Below, in pieces: positions 54,407-63,782 of a stretch of 64,000 nucleotides of DNA; positions within the stretch are counted from its first letter, which is position 1; the number at the start of each line of letters is the position of its first letter. The position numbers and the translations under genes were made by a program. The stretch is from positions 62,001 through 126,000 of the forward strand of contig JAZJZF010000014.1 of assembly GCA_040389965.1 (NCBI GenBank). The letters are read 5' to 3'. Source of the stretch: UBA4416 sp040389965. GTDB taxonomy: Bacteria > Bacteroidota > Bacteroidia > B-17B0 > Aurantibacillaceae. The notes under the pieces are model-generated. The model was not told the DNA's origin and made no database searches. It worked only from the letters and a program-made list of their open reading frames with translations.

Positions 54407-55853
54407 TCTTGTTTCGTTTAAATAAATAATAAACCGGAACACCTAATGCCATAATCAACAGGCCCATGCCTGTATTAAAGGTTTTGTAAACTAATAAATC
54501 AATGCAGATTAAGCTCGTAATAATAATGTATAATGCAGGAATTACTGGATAACCAAAGGCTTTGTAAGGTCTCTCTACATCAGGCATCTTTTTGCGAAGT
54601 ATGAATAATCCTATAATGGTAATGATATAAAACACTAAAGAAGAAAAAGTACAATAGTCTAAAAGGTCGCTATAAGAACCACTCAAACATAACAAAGAAG
54701 CCCAAACTCCCTGGAATATCAACGCATTGGAAGGCACCTGAAATTTATTGAGCTTTGCCGCACTCTTAAAAAACAAACCGTCTTTAGCCATCGATTGAAA
54801 TAAACGGGAACCCGACAGAATTAAACCATTGTTGCAACCAAAAGTAGAAACCATAATCAAAGCGGCCATCAGGTATTTGGCCACATCACCAAATATGGTA
54901 AACAAAGCAGCCGCACCAACTCTGTCTTTATTTGCATACATAATTCCCTCCGCCATCACATTTCCTGCTCCGGGAACGCCTTCCACAGGTAGTAAACATA
55001 AATAAGCGACATTGGCTAATACATAAATAATGGTGACAATACATACTCCAAAAAACAAGCCCAGAGGAATATTCTTTTTAGGATTTTCTACTTCTCCGGC
55101 AATAAAAGTCACATTATTCCATGCATCGCTACTGAATAAAGAGCCGATCATTGCTACACCTAAAACCGTTGCTAATGTCATACCTGAAAGAGGTTCAGAC
55201 CAATAAGCAGCAATGCCGGCACCTTTGTGAATAACAATCTGTTGTTTGGCATCCCAGGCATGCGCCATATTATTCGAAAATATATCGGTATGAAAACCAT
55301 AATAAATACCTACAATAATAAGTGTAAACAAGGCGATGAGTTTAGCGGATGTAAAAATCCGTTGAATCACTTTTCCATTTTCGATGCCACGGCTATTGAT
55401 AAACGTGAGCACTGCGATGATAAAAATAGCCAGTAATTGAGCACTCGTAATATTGAATCCTATGATAGATAATACAACATTTCCTTCCTCAAAATAGTCA
55501 ATGAACACTCCGGTAAATTTGGCAAAAGCCATAGCTACCGCGGCAATTACACCCGTTTGAATAACAAGGAAAACTGTCCAGCCGTATACGAAAGCCGTTA
55601 AATCTCCAAAAGCTTTTTTAATGTAAACGAATTGTCCGCCGGCCTGTGGCATCATACCTGCCAGTTCTCCATAACTTAAAGCTGCAAATAAAGTAATAAC
55701 ACCCGATAAGATCCATGCCACCAAAAGCCAACCTGCGGAACCCAGAGAACGGGCCATATCGGAACTTACAATAAAAATACCCGAACCTATCATTGATCCG
55801 GCTACCAGGAGCGTTGTATCAATTAAATTTAAACTACGTTTTGTTTCCGCCAT
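54387..55853 (-). CDS. APC-family amino acid permease
   Basis: A 488-aa inner-membrane transporter with about 12 membrane helices. The first helix carries the APC motif AGSMIGSGIFIV, and TM6 carries the unwound segment seen in amino acid permeases (GVAMIGSLFSSDAWNNVTFIAGEVENPKKNIPLG is split here by landmarks SSDAWNN and GEVENPKKNIP). Similarity is to the cationic/neutral LAT-type group (y+LAT-like). Substrate is not known. It is followed by the overlapping HhH gene. A second APC permease (59649-61130) in this window belongs to a different subgroup. Confidence 0.92.
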   Translation of the reverse strand: MAETKRSLNLIDTTLLVAGSMIGSGIFIVSSDMARSLGSAGWLLVAWILSGVITLFAALSYGELAGMMPQAGGQFVYIKKAFGDLTAFVYGWTVFLVIQTGVIAAVAMAFAKFTGVFIDYFEEGNVVLSIIGFNITSAQLLAIFIIAVLTFINSRGIENGKVIQRIFTSAKLIALFTLIIVGIYYGFHTDIFSNNMAHAWDAKQQIVIHKGAGIAAYWSEPLSGMTLATVLGVAMIGSLFSSDAWNNVTFIAGEVENPKKNIPLGLFFGVCIVTIIYVLANVAYLCLLPVEGVPGAGNVMAEGIMYANKDRVGAAALFTIFGDVAKYLMAALIMVSTFGCNNGLILSGSRLFQSMAKDGLFFKSAAKLNKFQVPSNALIFQGVWASLLCLSGSYSDLLDYCTFSSLVFYIITIIGLFILRKKMPDVERPYKAFGYPVIPALYIIITSLICIDLLVYKTFNTGMGLLIMALGVPVYYLFKRNKNAVQQN

Positions 55854-55892
55854 ATATGGTGTACAAAATACTAAAAAACAATTAAAACCCGC

Positions 55893-58800
55893 TTATCGCA
55901 ACAAAGTAACATGTCCAATCTTTTCAATGGATTCTTTCTTATAATCGGTAGCCGTTAATTTATAGGTATAAACTCCCAACTCGCAGTCCACCCCTTTCTT
56001 TTTGCCATTCCAGCCTCCATTTAATTCTGTGGTTTTAAATATCATTTCACCCCAACGGTCAAATATCATGAGTTCAATTTTTACATATCCTAAAAAAATA
56101 GGCTTAAATAGATCATTCAACTCATCACCGTTAGGTGTAAAGCAATTGGGAATATAAAGACAGGGTGTAACATTTACAATAACTGAATCTATTTTACGAC
56201 AGCCATATTTATTAGTAACAATAGCATAATAAATCGTATTTGAATCGGGAGCCGCTATGGTTTGGTTACAAAAGCTACAGGTTAAATTATAATCGGGAGT
56301 CCATGTACTTATGGTATCTGATGCAGAACTTATTGTAGCCGTTTCTCCGGGTAAAATCTCTGTTTTTCTGGGAGTAACAGTTAATGTTGGAACAGGATAT
56401 ACGGTAATTGAATAGGTCCCCTCAGACTTGCAAGGCCCATTAAATAAAGTAAGGGAATAGGTCGTATTTACTTCGGGATTTACAAACGGATTAAAAACAT
56501 TGGGTGGATTTATTTTATAAACAGGTAACCACGAGTAGATGTAGTTTCCCTGGGGTGCTAATAATTGCAGCTGTTGATTTTTACACATGACCAACTTATA
56601 AGAGTCGAGGGGAATACGGTATAAAGGATCAATTTTGATACTATCAATAGCCTTACAGCCAAAGGAATCGAAGATCGTCAAATAATACCAGCCATCTGTT
56701 ACAACATTAATGGCGGAAGTGGATTGCCCGCTACTCCATTGATAATTAAGGGCGGCATGATTTGCATGTAATTTAATGGTATCACTTAAACAGGTATGAA
56801 TCGAATCGAATTCAATTTTAATATTGTTGTTAATCACAGAAACCTGAACCGAATCGTAGCCTGTACAACCTGTATTAGAAACGGCCACCTTATAGAGTGT
56901 ATTAGATGGAGGCGATACCTTTGGCTGCTGAACAGAAGCATTACTAATAAATGAATTGGGAGTCCAGGTAAACGTACAGCCTGCCGGAGCATTTAACAAC
57001 AATACAACCGAATCATTATCACATATATGCACATCTGCTATTGGCGGCAATAGCAGTGGCGGCAATACATTAATAGTAAGATACGTTGTATCATAAATGT
57101 TACAGGTAGCATTGTTATTGGAAATTAACCTGATCTGATAGGTACCGGAACTTGTGTAAGTATGCGCCGGCTGGGATAAAGTGGCAGATGCTCCATCACC
57201 AAAATCCCAAAAATAATTTACACCATTTGTGCTATGATTAATGAAATTAACAGCAAGAGGCGCACAACCTGTTAAGCTAGCAGGATTAGTTACAAACTGA
57301 GCGGTTACTATATTGGGATTAAAGGAAAATTTGACCACGGCATTGTTGCAATTAGAAGAACCGTTATGTGATGACCATACATTTGGAGTAACCGGCATAT
57401 CGCTGTTACCGCCGCAACCTTCGCAAATAGCCTGGTAAATAATACCCGCTTTGTCAAAACGACTTGTACCTCCATCCACATGCTCTAAACTAACACCTCC
57501 ACCAAAAAATGTAGCATATTGCAGGCTTAAAGCATCTTTGTCTAATACCATAAAATAAAAATCACTACCGTCTGTTGTTGAACTAAATGCATTAGGCGTC
57601 AGCGGTAATCCCAGCGTGGTGCTATTTGGATCATTTTCGCCAAATAATATTCCTCCCCAACCCGACATATAAATACTACCGCAAACATCTACTAAAAAAG
57701 CCGATGGCACTATATCTGTAACTCCCCTGCCCGACCCTACTACTGTAGAGAAAAAAGTGCTATTTAAGTTTGCATTCATGCAATGAACAAATTGCCCGCT
57801 ATTTGGGTTTGAATATACTCCTGCAGAAATAGGATATGGACCTACTGTTTGTCCAAACACATACACTTTATTGAGTTTATCTAATTGTACAAAAAAAGAT
57901 TGATCGTAAGCAGCTGTGCCCAGATAAGAAGATGCCACTAAATTATTTCCGTTGGAAGATAATAAACTAATAAAACCATCCACTCCTCCTAAAGCACTAG
58001 GATGTATACTCCCCGGTGTAGTAGGGAAATTAGCGCTTTCAGTACCTCCTGTTACATATATCTGGTTCGTTGCATTCAGCGCCAGGTTATAGGCGCCGTC
58101 TCCGGCAGAACCTCCCAAATAGGTACTGAATATAGGGGATGTTAAGTTAGGATCGAATTTAACAACACATGCATCCTGTATTCCGTTTAATGTACTTTGT
58201 AAACAACCGGGAGTTACAGGGAAATTGTTTGAGGCTGTACAAGCGCCAAAATAAATATTGCCTGCTGCATCCACAATGACTCCGCCTCTCAAATCATCGC
58301 AATAATTATGGTTTAAACCGGTAAGCATTGCCGACGCAGGATTATTAACGCCATCATACATTGCCCCTCCCATATAGGTTGAACCAACCAAAGCTGTACC
58401 TGTTGCATTAAATTTAGTAATAATTAAATCATAGCCTCCGGCATTGGTAGTTTGAAAACAGCCGGCTATTGTAGGAAAATTAATGGAGCTTGTTCTTCCA
58501 AGTACAACTAAACGATTGGCATTATCTACGACTATACTTTCCGGAGCTTCATGGCTACCACCACCTAAATAGGTGGAATAAAGCAAGCCATTACCGGTAG
58601 GACTAAATTTTGAAATTGAAATATCAGTACCCGGATTAAAGGTGCTGGCAGGCCCACCAAAGTTTAATTGAAACGCGCCTGTAGTAGTTGGATAATGTGT
58701 GCCATAGCAAACACCTGCAGTGTAAGCATTCCCTTGCACATCATAGGTAGCCGTCATTCCAAAATTATCTGACAGTGAACCCGTGTAAGTAGCAAATACT

Positions 58801-59552
58801 AAAGTGGGGTCTATTACTAAAGGATAATTTTTATTGTACTTTTCATCTAATTGAAAGCTTACTGATTCTTTTTCTATAACGTAATGACACTTAATCATTA
58901 CTTTTTGCTGATCGATCATTTGATAAACATAAGGAGCATTTAAGCTTACATCGCCAACCTCCGTACCAATAACCAAATTCCCCTGCACCAACTTTAAAGT
59001 ATTTTGTCCGGTGAATTTGAGTACAATATCAGAAAGGTTAGAGCCAGGCTTTAATACAAAATCAAAGCGAAAATTATTTTTATCGCTTAATGCTTTTACA
59101 TCTATCTGTGGATACAACTCTTTATACCAGACTTCTTTATAGGATTTAACGCATGAAGCCCACTTTGAAGCATCTTTTCCAATAAAATAATTTTCATAAA
59201 AGCTATTGGAATCTAACTCTAGTTTTTCGGTGTTTGCATTAGCCCTTATAAATTCCATTTTAACGGCATGGAGCGTTAACGATGAATCAAAACCACCAGG
59301 GTTATTTATTTTATGGTGTACCGAATTAAACCCGTCTTTAGGATAAAACACATAAGTAAAGGCATTATTTTCTAAAAAAGCTTTACCGCCCTTAAATTTT
59401 CCCTGATAAAGCACAGCATCATTCCACTGCCCTTTATTTTTAGTAAAAAACACATACGAAGGAGACTTTTTTATAAGAGAGTCTTCATTGTGTTCTGCCT
59501 TAAGTTGAAAGGAGAAACAGAGTAAAATAAATATATAAACTATTGATTTGAT
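55893..59552 (-). CDS. SBBP/PKD multidomain T9SS type B secreted protein
   Basis: A secreted protein of about 1219 aa. After the signal peptide come an N-terminal domain (VFFTKNKGQWNDAV... typical of SBBP proteins), SBBP beta-propeller-like repeats (about residues 230-730, e.g. FATYTGSLSDNFG, YLGGSAGDGAYN), a PKD domain (YFWDFGDGASATLS), Ig-like segments and a C-terminal gliding-associated (type B) sorting domain (NCFTPNGDELNDLFKP... FDRWGEMIFKT). The first conventional start codon is GTG at 59451-59453, which lacks a signal peptide. The frame is open upstream and encodes KSIVYIFILLCFSFQLKA, a good signal peptide, but without ATG, GTG or TTG. I mark the ATC at 59550-59552 as the likely start. 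Function unknown; no PorP gene beside it. Confidence 0.88.
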   Translation of the reverse strand: MKSIVYIFILLCFSFQLKAEHNEDSLIKKSPSYVFFTKNKGQWNDAVLYQGKFKGGKAFLENNAFTYVFYPKDGFNSVHHKINNPGGFDSSLTLHAVKMEFIRANANTEKLELDSNSFYENYFIGKDASKWASCVKSYKEVWYKELYPQIDVKALSDKNNFRFDFVLKPGSNLSDIVLKFTGQNTLKLVQGNLVIGTEVGDVSLNAPYVYQMIDQQKVMIKCHYVIEKESVSFQLDEKYNKNYPLVIDPTLVFATYTGSLSDNFGMTATYDVQGNAYTAGVCYGTHYPTTTGAFQLNFGGPASTFNPGTDISISKFSPTGNGLLYSTYLGGGSHEAPESIVVDNANRLVVLGRTSSINFPTIAGCFQTTNAGGYDLIITKFNATGTALVGSTYMGGAMYDGVNNPASAMLTGLNHNYCDDLRGGVIVDAAGNIYFGACTASNNFPVTPGCLQSTLNGIQDACVVKFDPNLTSPIFSTYLGGSAGDGAYNLALNATNQIYVTGGTESANFPTTPGSIHPSALGGVDGFISLLSSNGNNLVASSYLGTAAYDQSFFVQLDKLNKVYVFGQTVGPYPISAGVYSNPNSGQFVHCMNANLNSTFFSTVVGSGRGVTDIVPSAFLVDVCGSIYMSGWGGILFGENDPNSTTLGLPLTPNAFSSTTDGSDFYFMVLDKDALSLQYATFFGGGVSLEHVDGGTSRFDKAGIIYQAICEGCGGNSDMPVTPNVWSSHNGSSNCNNAVVKFSFNPNIVTAQFVTNPASLTGCAPLAVNFINHSTNGVNYFWDFGDGASATLSQPAHTYTSSGTYQIRLISNNNATCNIYDTTYLTINVLPPLLLPPIADVHICDNDSVVLLLNAPAGCTFTWTPNSFISNASVQQPKVSPPSNTLYKVAVSNTGCTGYDSVQVSVINNNIKIEFDSIHTCLSDTIKLHANHAALNYQWSSGQSTSAINVVTDGWYYLTIFDSFGCKAIDSIKIDPLYRIPLDSYKLVMCKNQQLQLLAPQGNYIYSWLPVYKINPPNVFNPFVNPEVNTTYSLTLFNGPCKSEGTYSITVYPVPTLTVTPRKTEILPGETATISSASDTISTWTPDYNLTCSFCNQTIAAPDSNTIYYAIVTNKYGCRKIDSVIVNVTPCLYIPNCFTPNGDELNDLFKPIFLGYVKIELMIFDRWGEMIFKTTELNGGWNGKKKGVDCELGVYTYKLTATDYKKESIEKIGHVTLLR

Positions 59553-59620
59553 TTGGCTTACTCAAATTTAAGACAATTTGGGATAAAAACAACTAAGCCT
59601 CCATTGTAGCCAAATACTAA

Positions 59621-59645
59621 AAAAGGGCAGTTAAACTGCCCTTTT
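59621..59645 (-). terminator. Terminator of the APC permease gene
   Basis: A perfect 10-bp stem (59621-59630 with 59636-59645, AAAAGGGCAG and its inverse), 5-nt loop, T-run on the minus strand, 4 bp past the stop at 59649. Confidence 0.88.
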
Positions 59646-59648
59646 AAA

Positions 59649-61130
59649 TTACTCTTCTATGCCCTGTTTTTCGAGGTTACTGTTACGTTTACTGTAAAGA
59701 AAGTAAACAATAATACCTAATGTACCCCAAATCAGGAATGCAAACCAGGTTTCTTTTCTTACAAAGCACATTAAAAAGATGTTAAAGCCAACACCTAAAC
59801 AACCTACCACATAAACGGCCGGTGTGCGGTAAGGCCTTTCCAACTCAGGTTTTTTGTAACGTAGAATCATTACCGCAACACATACCATCGCAAAAGCCAG
59901 CAGTGTTCCCATACTACACATTTCACTTACTTTATCAATAGGAGTTAATGCCGCAACTACCGATACAATTAAACCTACCAGTACAGTACTTTTATGTGGC
60001 GTTTTAAATTTTGGATGTAAAGTTCTGAAAAAGCCCGGTAATAAACCGTCTTTAGCCATTCCTAAAAAGATACGGGTCTGTCCTAACATCATTACCAGCA
60101 TAACCGATGTTAAACCTGCGGTTGCGGCCAGTGTAATAATAAACACCGCCCAGTTTAAACCAATACCCGAAAAGGCCGAAGCAACCGGTGCAGCTTTATC
60201 AAGCTGATCATATTTTACCATCCCTGTTAATACCAACGATACTAAAATGTATAATACTGTACAGATGATTAAGGAAGCAATAATAGCAAAAGGAACATCT
60301 TTTTTAGGATTAATAGCCTCGCCCGCTTGTGTGGACACGGCATCGAAACCTATGTAGGCAAAGAAAACAATGGTTGCTGCGGTTAATACACCTCCAAAAC
60401 CAAAATTAAATTTACCGGTAGCAAGACCATCTTTTCCAATTTCGGCAACCTGATCAGGAATAAACGGAGTCCAGTTATCGGTATTGATATAAAATGCTCC
60501 AACAATGATCACAAATAATACAACAGCTATTTTCACAATCACAATTACGTTGTTTGTATTGGCAGCTTCTTTAATACCTTTTACTAGGATATAAGTTACT
60601 AACCAGGTAATTAGTAAAGCAGGGAGGTTAAATGCAAAAGACGGAGGATCTATGCCCATTTCTTTACATTTCTCGGTAGCTGTGGCCAAATCGTTACATA
60701 ACCAGATAGGAAAATCAACTCTGAACAGGTGTAATAATTTCACGAAATACCCGCTCCAGGCAACAGCTACAGTGGTTGCCCCCATCATGTATTCCAAAAT
60801 TAAATTCCAACCAATGAACCAGGCAAATAATTCTCCTACGGTGCCATAAGCATAAGCATAAGCAGAACCTTCAACGGGCAATACAGAAGCAAATTCGGCA
60901 TAACACAACGATGCAAATAAACAGCCTATACCCGCTATAATAAATGAAAGTGCTAAAGCCGGGCCTGCGTAATCATGAGCGGCAATACCGGTTAATGTAA
61001 AAATACCACCTCCTATAATTGCACCAATACCCAAAGAGGTTAATCCCCATTTTGTCAGTACCCTTTTTAAATCACTTTTTTTCATATCAGCCTCAAAGGC
61101 TGATACCGGCTTAATTCTCCAAACAGACAT
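59649..61130 (-). CDS. APC-family cationic amino acid permease
   Basis: A 493-aa inner-membrane permease with about 12-14 helices. The TM1 motif GIGAIIGGGIFTLTG, the FAYIGFDAVSTQAGEAINPKKDVP segment (here named only by its parts: FAYIGFDAVSTQ, GEAINPKKDVP), and ALCYAEFAS-like SLCYAEFASVLPVEGSAYAY are typical of the CAT/YfnA subgroup of amino acid transporters. It imports an amino acid by proton symport or exchange. The N-terminus MSVWRIKPVSAFEADMKKSDLKR fits the subgroup. Monocistronic, with its own terminator. Confidence 0.93.
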   Translation of the reverse strand: MSVWRIKPVSAFEADMKKSDLKRVLTKWGLTSLGIGAIIGGGIFTLTGIAAHDYAGPALALSFIIAGIGCLFASLCYAEFASVLPVEGSAYAYAYGTVGELFAWFIGWNLILEYMMGATTVAVAWSGYFVKLLHLFRVDFPIWLCNDLATATEKCKEMGIDPPSFAFNLPALLITWLVTYILVKGIKEAANTNNVIVIVKIAVVLFVIIVGAFYINTDNWTPFIPDQVAEIGKDGLATGKFNFGFGGVLTAATIVFFAYIGFDAVSTQAGEAINPKKDVPFAIIASLIICTVLYILVSLVLTGMVKYDQLDKAAPVASAFSGIGLNWAVFIITLAATAGLTSVMLVMMLGQTRIFLGMAKDGLLPGFFRTLHPKFKTPHKSTVLVGLIVSVVAALTPIDKVSEMCSMGTLLAFAMVCVAVMILRYKKPELERPYRTPAVYVVGCLGVGFNIFLMCFVRKETWFAFLIWGTLGIIVYFLYSKRNSNLEKQGIEE

Positions 61131-61266
61131 ATGTTTTATCTCGTATTAATTAATGTTAAATTTAGTATAACTCAAATATATCTTTTTTTTAATATAAAAA
61201 CACGTCTCTTGTAATTATTAGCAACGTATTTATACATATTCGTTTTCAAAATTGTAATTTAGCGCT

Positions 61267-62226
61267 GTGGAAAATTTTGAGACCGAAGAGCAACCAAGCC
61301 CGCAACACGGCGTTTTGCCAAAACCCGTTTTAATTCAGGATAAACAAAACTGGATTCGTAAATCATTGATCAGTCTGGCTATTTATGCCTTTTTATTTTA
61401 TGCTGTTTTTCAAATGGACTTCATATATATAGCCGCCGTGCTATTGGTTCTTTTAATTCATGAACTGGGACATTTCTTTGCAATGAAAGCATTTAATTAT
61501 ACAAATGTTAAGCTATTTGTATTACCCTTGCTAGGCGCCTATGTTACAGGTAAAAAATCAACTATTTCGCAAAGACAAATGAGTGTGGTTATATTGGCAG
61601 GGCCTGTACCTGGTATCATTATCGGCTTTGCATTACTTATGTTTAACCTGTCGCATCCCAGCGAGCGTATTGAAATGCTTGGAAATATTTTCCTGGTATT
61701 GAATGCCTTTAATTTATTACCATTTATTCCTTTGGATGGCGGCCGTTTACTGGAAGCACTCTTTGTAAATCATAACCATATTTTACGGGTTATATTCACT
61801 ATTATTTCCATTATCTGCATTTTATTTTTGGCAATTTATTTGAGGAGTATTTTCTTTTTAATTATTCCTGTATCTATGATATTTGACCTCATCATGGAAA
61901 TTAAAAATCATAAAATCAGGCAATACCTTAAGCAGGAGAACATTAATTATATTATTGATTATAATGACCTGCCTGATCTGCATTACTGGACCATCAGAGA
62001 CGGTATTCTTCTTTCTTTTAACAGGCGTTACGCCGGAATTCAGGCAGGAGTGCAACAATACAGCCCGGTAGAAGGTGGCTTGATACAACACGTTACTTCC
62101 GTTTTAAAACCACCGATCATTAAAGATATAAATGCTTTCGGAAAAATACTGGTAATGATTGTTTATCTGTTATTTTTTCTTGTTTTACCACTCATTGCCT
62201 TAGTGGCAAGCCATATAAAACTATAA
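61267..62226 (+). CDS. M50-family membrane metalloprotease
   Basis: A 319-aa site-2-protease-like zinc protease in the inner membrane. The zinc motif is HELGH (about residue 66, in LLIHELGHFFAMKAF) and the second motif is PLDGGRLLEALF (about 158). About six membrane segments are seen. It starts with GTG at 61267 (MENFETEEQPS...). S2P-type enzymes cut transmembrane regulators such as anti-sigma factors; the substrate is unknown. No PDZ domain is visible. The PAP2 phosphatase frame begins 2 bp after the stop, so the two are translationally coupled. Confidence 0.9.
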   Translation: MENFETEEQPSPQHGVLPKPVLIQDKQNWIRKSLISLAIYAFLFYAVFQMDFIYIAAVLLVLLIHELGHFFAMKAFNYTNVKLFVLPLLGAYVTGKKSTISQRQMSVVILAGPVPGIIIGFALLMFNLSHPSERIEMLGNIFLVLNAFNLLPFIPLDGGRLLEALFVNHNHILRVIFTIISIICILFLAIYLRSIFFLIIPVSMIFDLIMEIKNHKIRQYLKQENINYIIDYNDLPDLHYWTIRDGILLSFNRRYAGIQAGVQQYSPVEGGLIQHVTSVLKPPIIKDINAFGKILVMIVYLLFFLVLPLIALVASHIKL

Positions 62227-62228
62227 GT

Positions 62229-62843
62229 CTGAAAACAGTACTCATATTTTTTGCTATATGGATCGGTTTACATGCCTACTCTCAGCCTATTGATCTTGAA
62301 CTGCTTAAGGACATGAATCATACAGATCATACAAGCTGGGACAAAACCATGGAATATACCTCAGCATCTGTATATCCCGCAATGATTATTGCACCGGGAG
62401 CATTATTAATAACAGGAGCAGTTAATAAAGATAAAACACTGATACGAAGCGGCATCAAAACCTGTATTGCTTTTGGAGTAAATGTTGCCGTAACCACAGG
62501 CTTAAAATATGCCGTTTCAAGACAAAGGCCTTATACTGCTTACCCTAATGATATTATTAAAAGAACCTCAACAGGCCCCTATTCTTTTCCATCGGGCCAT
62601 ACGTCTATAGCCTTTTCAATGGCCACATCCATGACTCTAGCTACAAAAAAATGGTATGTAGCCGTGCCCTGTTATGCTTATGCAGGAACGGTCGGCTATT
62701 CGCGTATGCGTTTAGGAGTTCATTACCCAAGCGATGTTTTGGCCGGAGCACTTATTGGCGTTGGATCTTCGTTGCTTGTATGGAAAATTGACAAATGGAT
62801 CAATAAACGAAAACCTGCTCCTGTACCCGTATCAATGGATTAG
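62229..62843 (+). CDS. PAP2-family phosphatase with probable CTG start
   Basis: A lipid-phosphatase-like enzyme with the full PAP2 signature: KYAVSRQRP, FPSGHTS and SRMRLGVHYPSDV, supplying the Lys/Arg, Ser-Gly-His and Arg-His-Asp catalytic groups. From the first ATG (62313) the protein is 176 aa and lacks a signal peptide. The frame is open upstream and encodes KTVLIFFAIWIGLHAYSQ, a textbook signal peptide ending at a Gln as in many bacteroidetes, preceded by CTG at 62229. That codon lies 2 bp after the M50 stop. I therefore place the start at 62229 (204 aa). It would act on the periplasmic face on lipid or small phosphate esters. Confidence 0.88.
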   Translation: MKTVLIFFAIWIGLHAYSQPIDLELLKDMNHTDHTSWDKTMEYTSASVYPAMIIAPGALLITGAVNKDKTLIRSGIKTCIAFGVNVAVTTGLKYAVSRQRPYTAYPNDIIKRTSTGPYSFPSGHTSIAFSMATSMTLATKKWYVAVPCYAYAGTVGYSRMRLGVHYPSDVLAGALIGVGSSLLVWKIDKWINKRKPAPVPVSMD

Positions 62844-62845
62844 TG

Positions 62846-62877
62846 TTTGTTAATTTATGTTTATTAAAATAGTTTTG
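62846..62877 (+). promoter_or_regulatory. Candidate Bacteroidota promoter for the downstream CarboxypepD_reg gene
   Basis: TTTG at 62846-62849 and TAGTTTTG (matches TAnnTTTG) at 62870-62877 are spaced by 20 bp, the best -33/-7 pair I found in the window. Transcription would begin near 62884. Confidence 0.45.
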
Positions 62878-62922
62878 CATTTCTAAAAGCCGTATTTTTA
62901 CCTTATCAGTAATTTCTATGAA

Positions 62923-62970
62923 ATAGCCATGTTACTGGCAAGCAAGTACAAATGAAGATAACATGGCTAT
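62923..62970 (+). promoter_or_regulatory. Leader hairpin before the CarboxypepD_reg gene
   Basis: A perfect 12-bp inverted repeat (ATAGCCATGTTA 62923-62934 with TAACATGGCTAT 62959-62970) with a 24-nt loop lies in the presumed leader, ending 35 bp before the ATG at 63006. The stem contains the ATG at 62953 in the loop region, where a longer reading frame starts. It could control translation or act as an operator. Confidence 0.5.
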
Positions 62971-63005
62971 ACCATATGGCAACTAAAAAACGACAATATC
63001 TCTAT

Positions 63006-63644
63006 ATGAAACACATCTTATATATTTTTCTTTTATTTTTTTCAGCGTCATTATTTTCTCAAATTAAAACCGATAAAGATGGTAATCCTGAAAAATACAT
63101 CCAGATTTCGGGAGTTGTATTAGACGACAGTTTGCAACCATTACCTTTTGTATCTATTATGCTTAAAGGTACCAGGCATGGTACGGTAAGTGATTTCTAT
63201 GGCTTTTTTACAGTTGTAGCAAAACCGGGAGATGAGATCCAGTTTTTTTCGGTAAACCATAAAAGTAAAATATATGACCTGTCAGATACATTAACAGGGA
63301 AACACTATTCTATTATTCAGATCCTTACTAAGGATACCTTTCAACTGGCAACTGTAAACGTTTATCCATGGCCAAGTAAAGAGCAGTTTAAACGCGCTAT
63401 TTTAAATCTTGACCTCAGCGATAGCGATATTGAACGTGCTTACAAGAATATGGATAATGAAGATATCAGAGAATCCATAAAAGGTGGTTCAATGGATGCA
63501 GCGGCAAACTACAAAGTAAGAATGCAACAGCAATACACAAGGCTTTACCAGGCAGGTCAGTACCCGAGTGTAAGCTTACTGAACCCTGTAGCCTGGGCAC
63601 AATTTATTGATGCCTGGCGAAAAGGCAAGCTCAAGATCAAGTAA
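63006..63644 (+). CDS. Secreted CarboxypepD_reg-like domain protein
   Basis: A 212-aa exported protein: signal peptide (MKHILYIFLLFFSASLFSQ) followed by a carboxypeptidase-regulatory-like beta-sandwich (about residues 38-110; ISGVVLDDSLQPLPFVSIML, GTRHGTVSDFYGFF) and a helical C-terminal part (about 125-212). The domain is the same type that caps many TonB-dependent receptors, but here no receptor barrel follows. The start at 63006 is chosen over the ATG at 62952 because the latter places 18 extra residues before the signal peptide. Function is unknown. Confidence 0.85.
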   Translation: MKHILYIFLLFFSASLFSQIKTDKDGNPEKYIQISGVVLDDSLQPLPFVSIMLKGTRHGTVSDFYGFFTVVAKPGDEIQFFSVNHKSKIYDLSDTLTGKHYSIIQILTKDTFQLATVNVYPWPSKEQFKRAILNLDLSDSDIERAYKNMDNEDIRESIKGGSMDAAANYKVRMQQQYTRLYQAGQYPSVSLLNPVAWAQFIDAWRKGKLKIK

Positions 63645-63782
63645 GATTTTTTCGGTTCCGGTAATATACAGAGCATAATGCAAACGCTGAAAGGCTTTGC
63701 CACTCTTTTAAAGTAGTTTATTGTAAGATTATCCGGTCAAATTTCATTTCTTTTTACAATATTTGCAACTTAATGCCGTTAA

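Noticed and set aside
55893..59552. SBBP protein as a partner of the PorP genes at 15510-27205
   Set aside because: It has a type B sorting domain but lies about 29 kb away with its own unit; nothing in the sequence links it to those PorP proteins.
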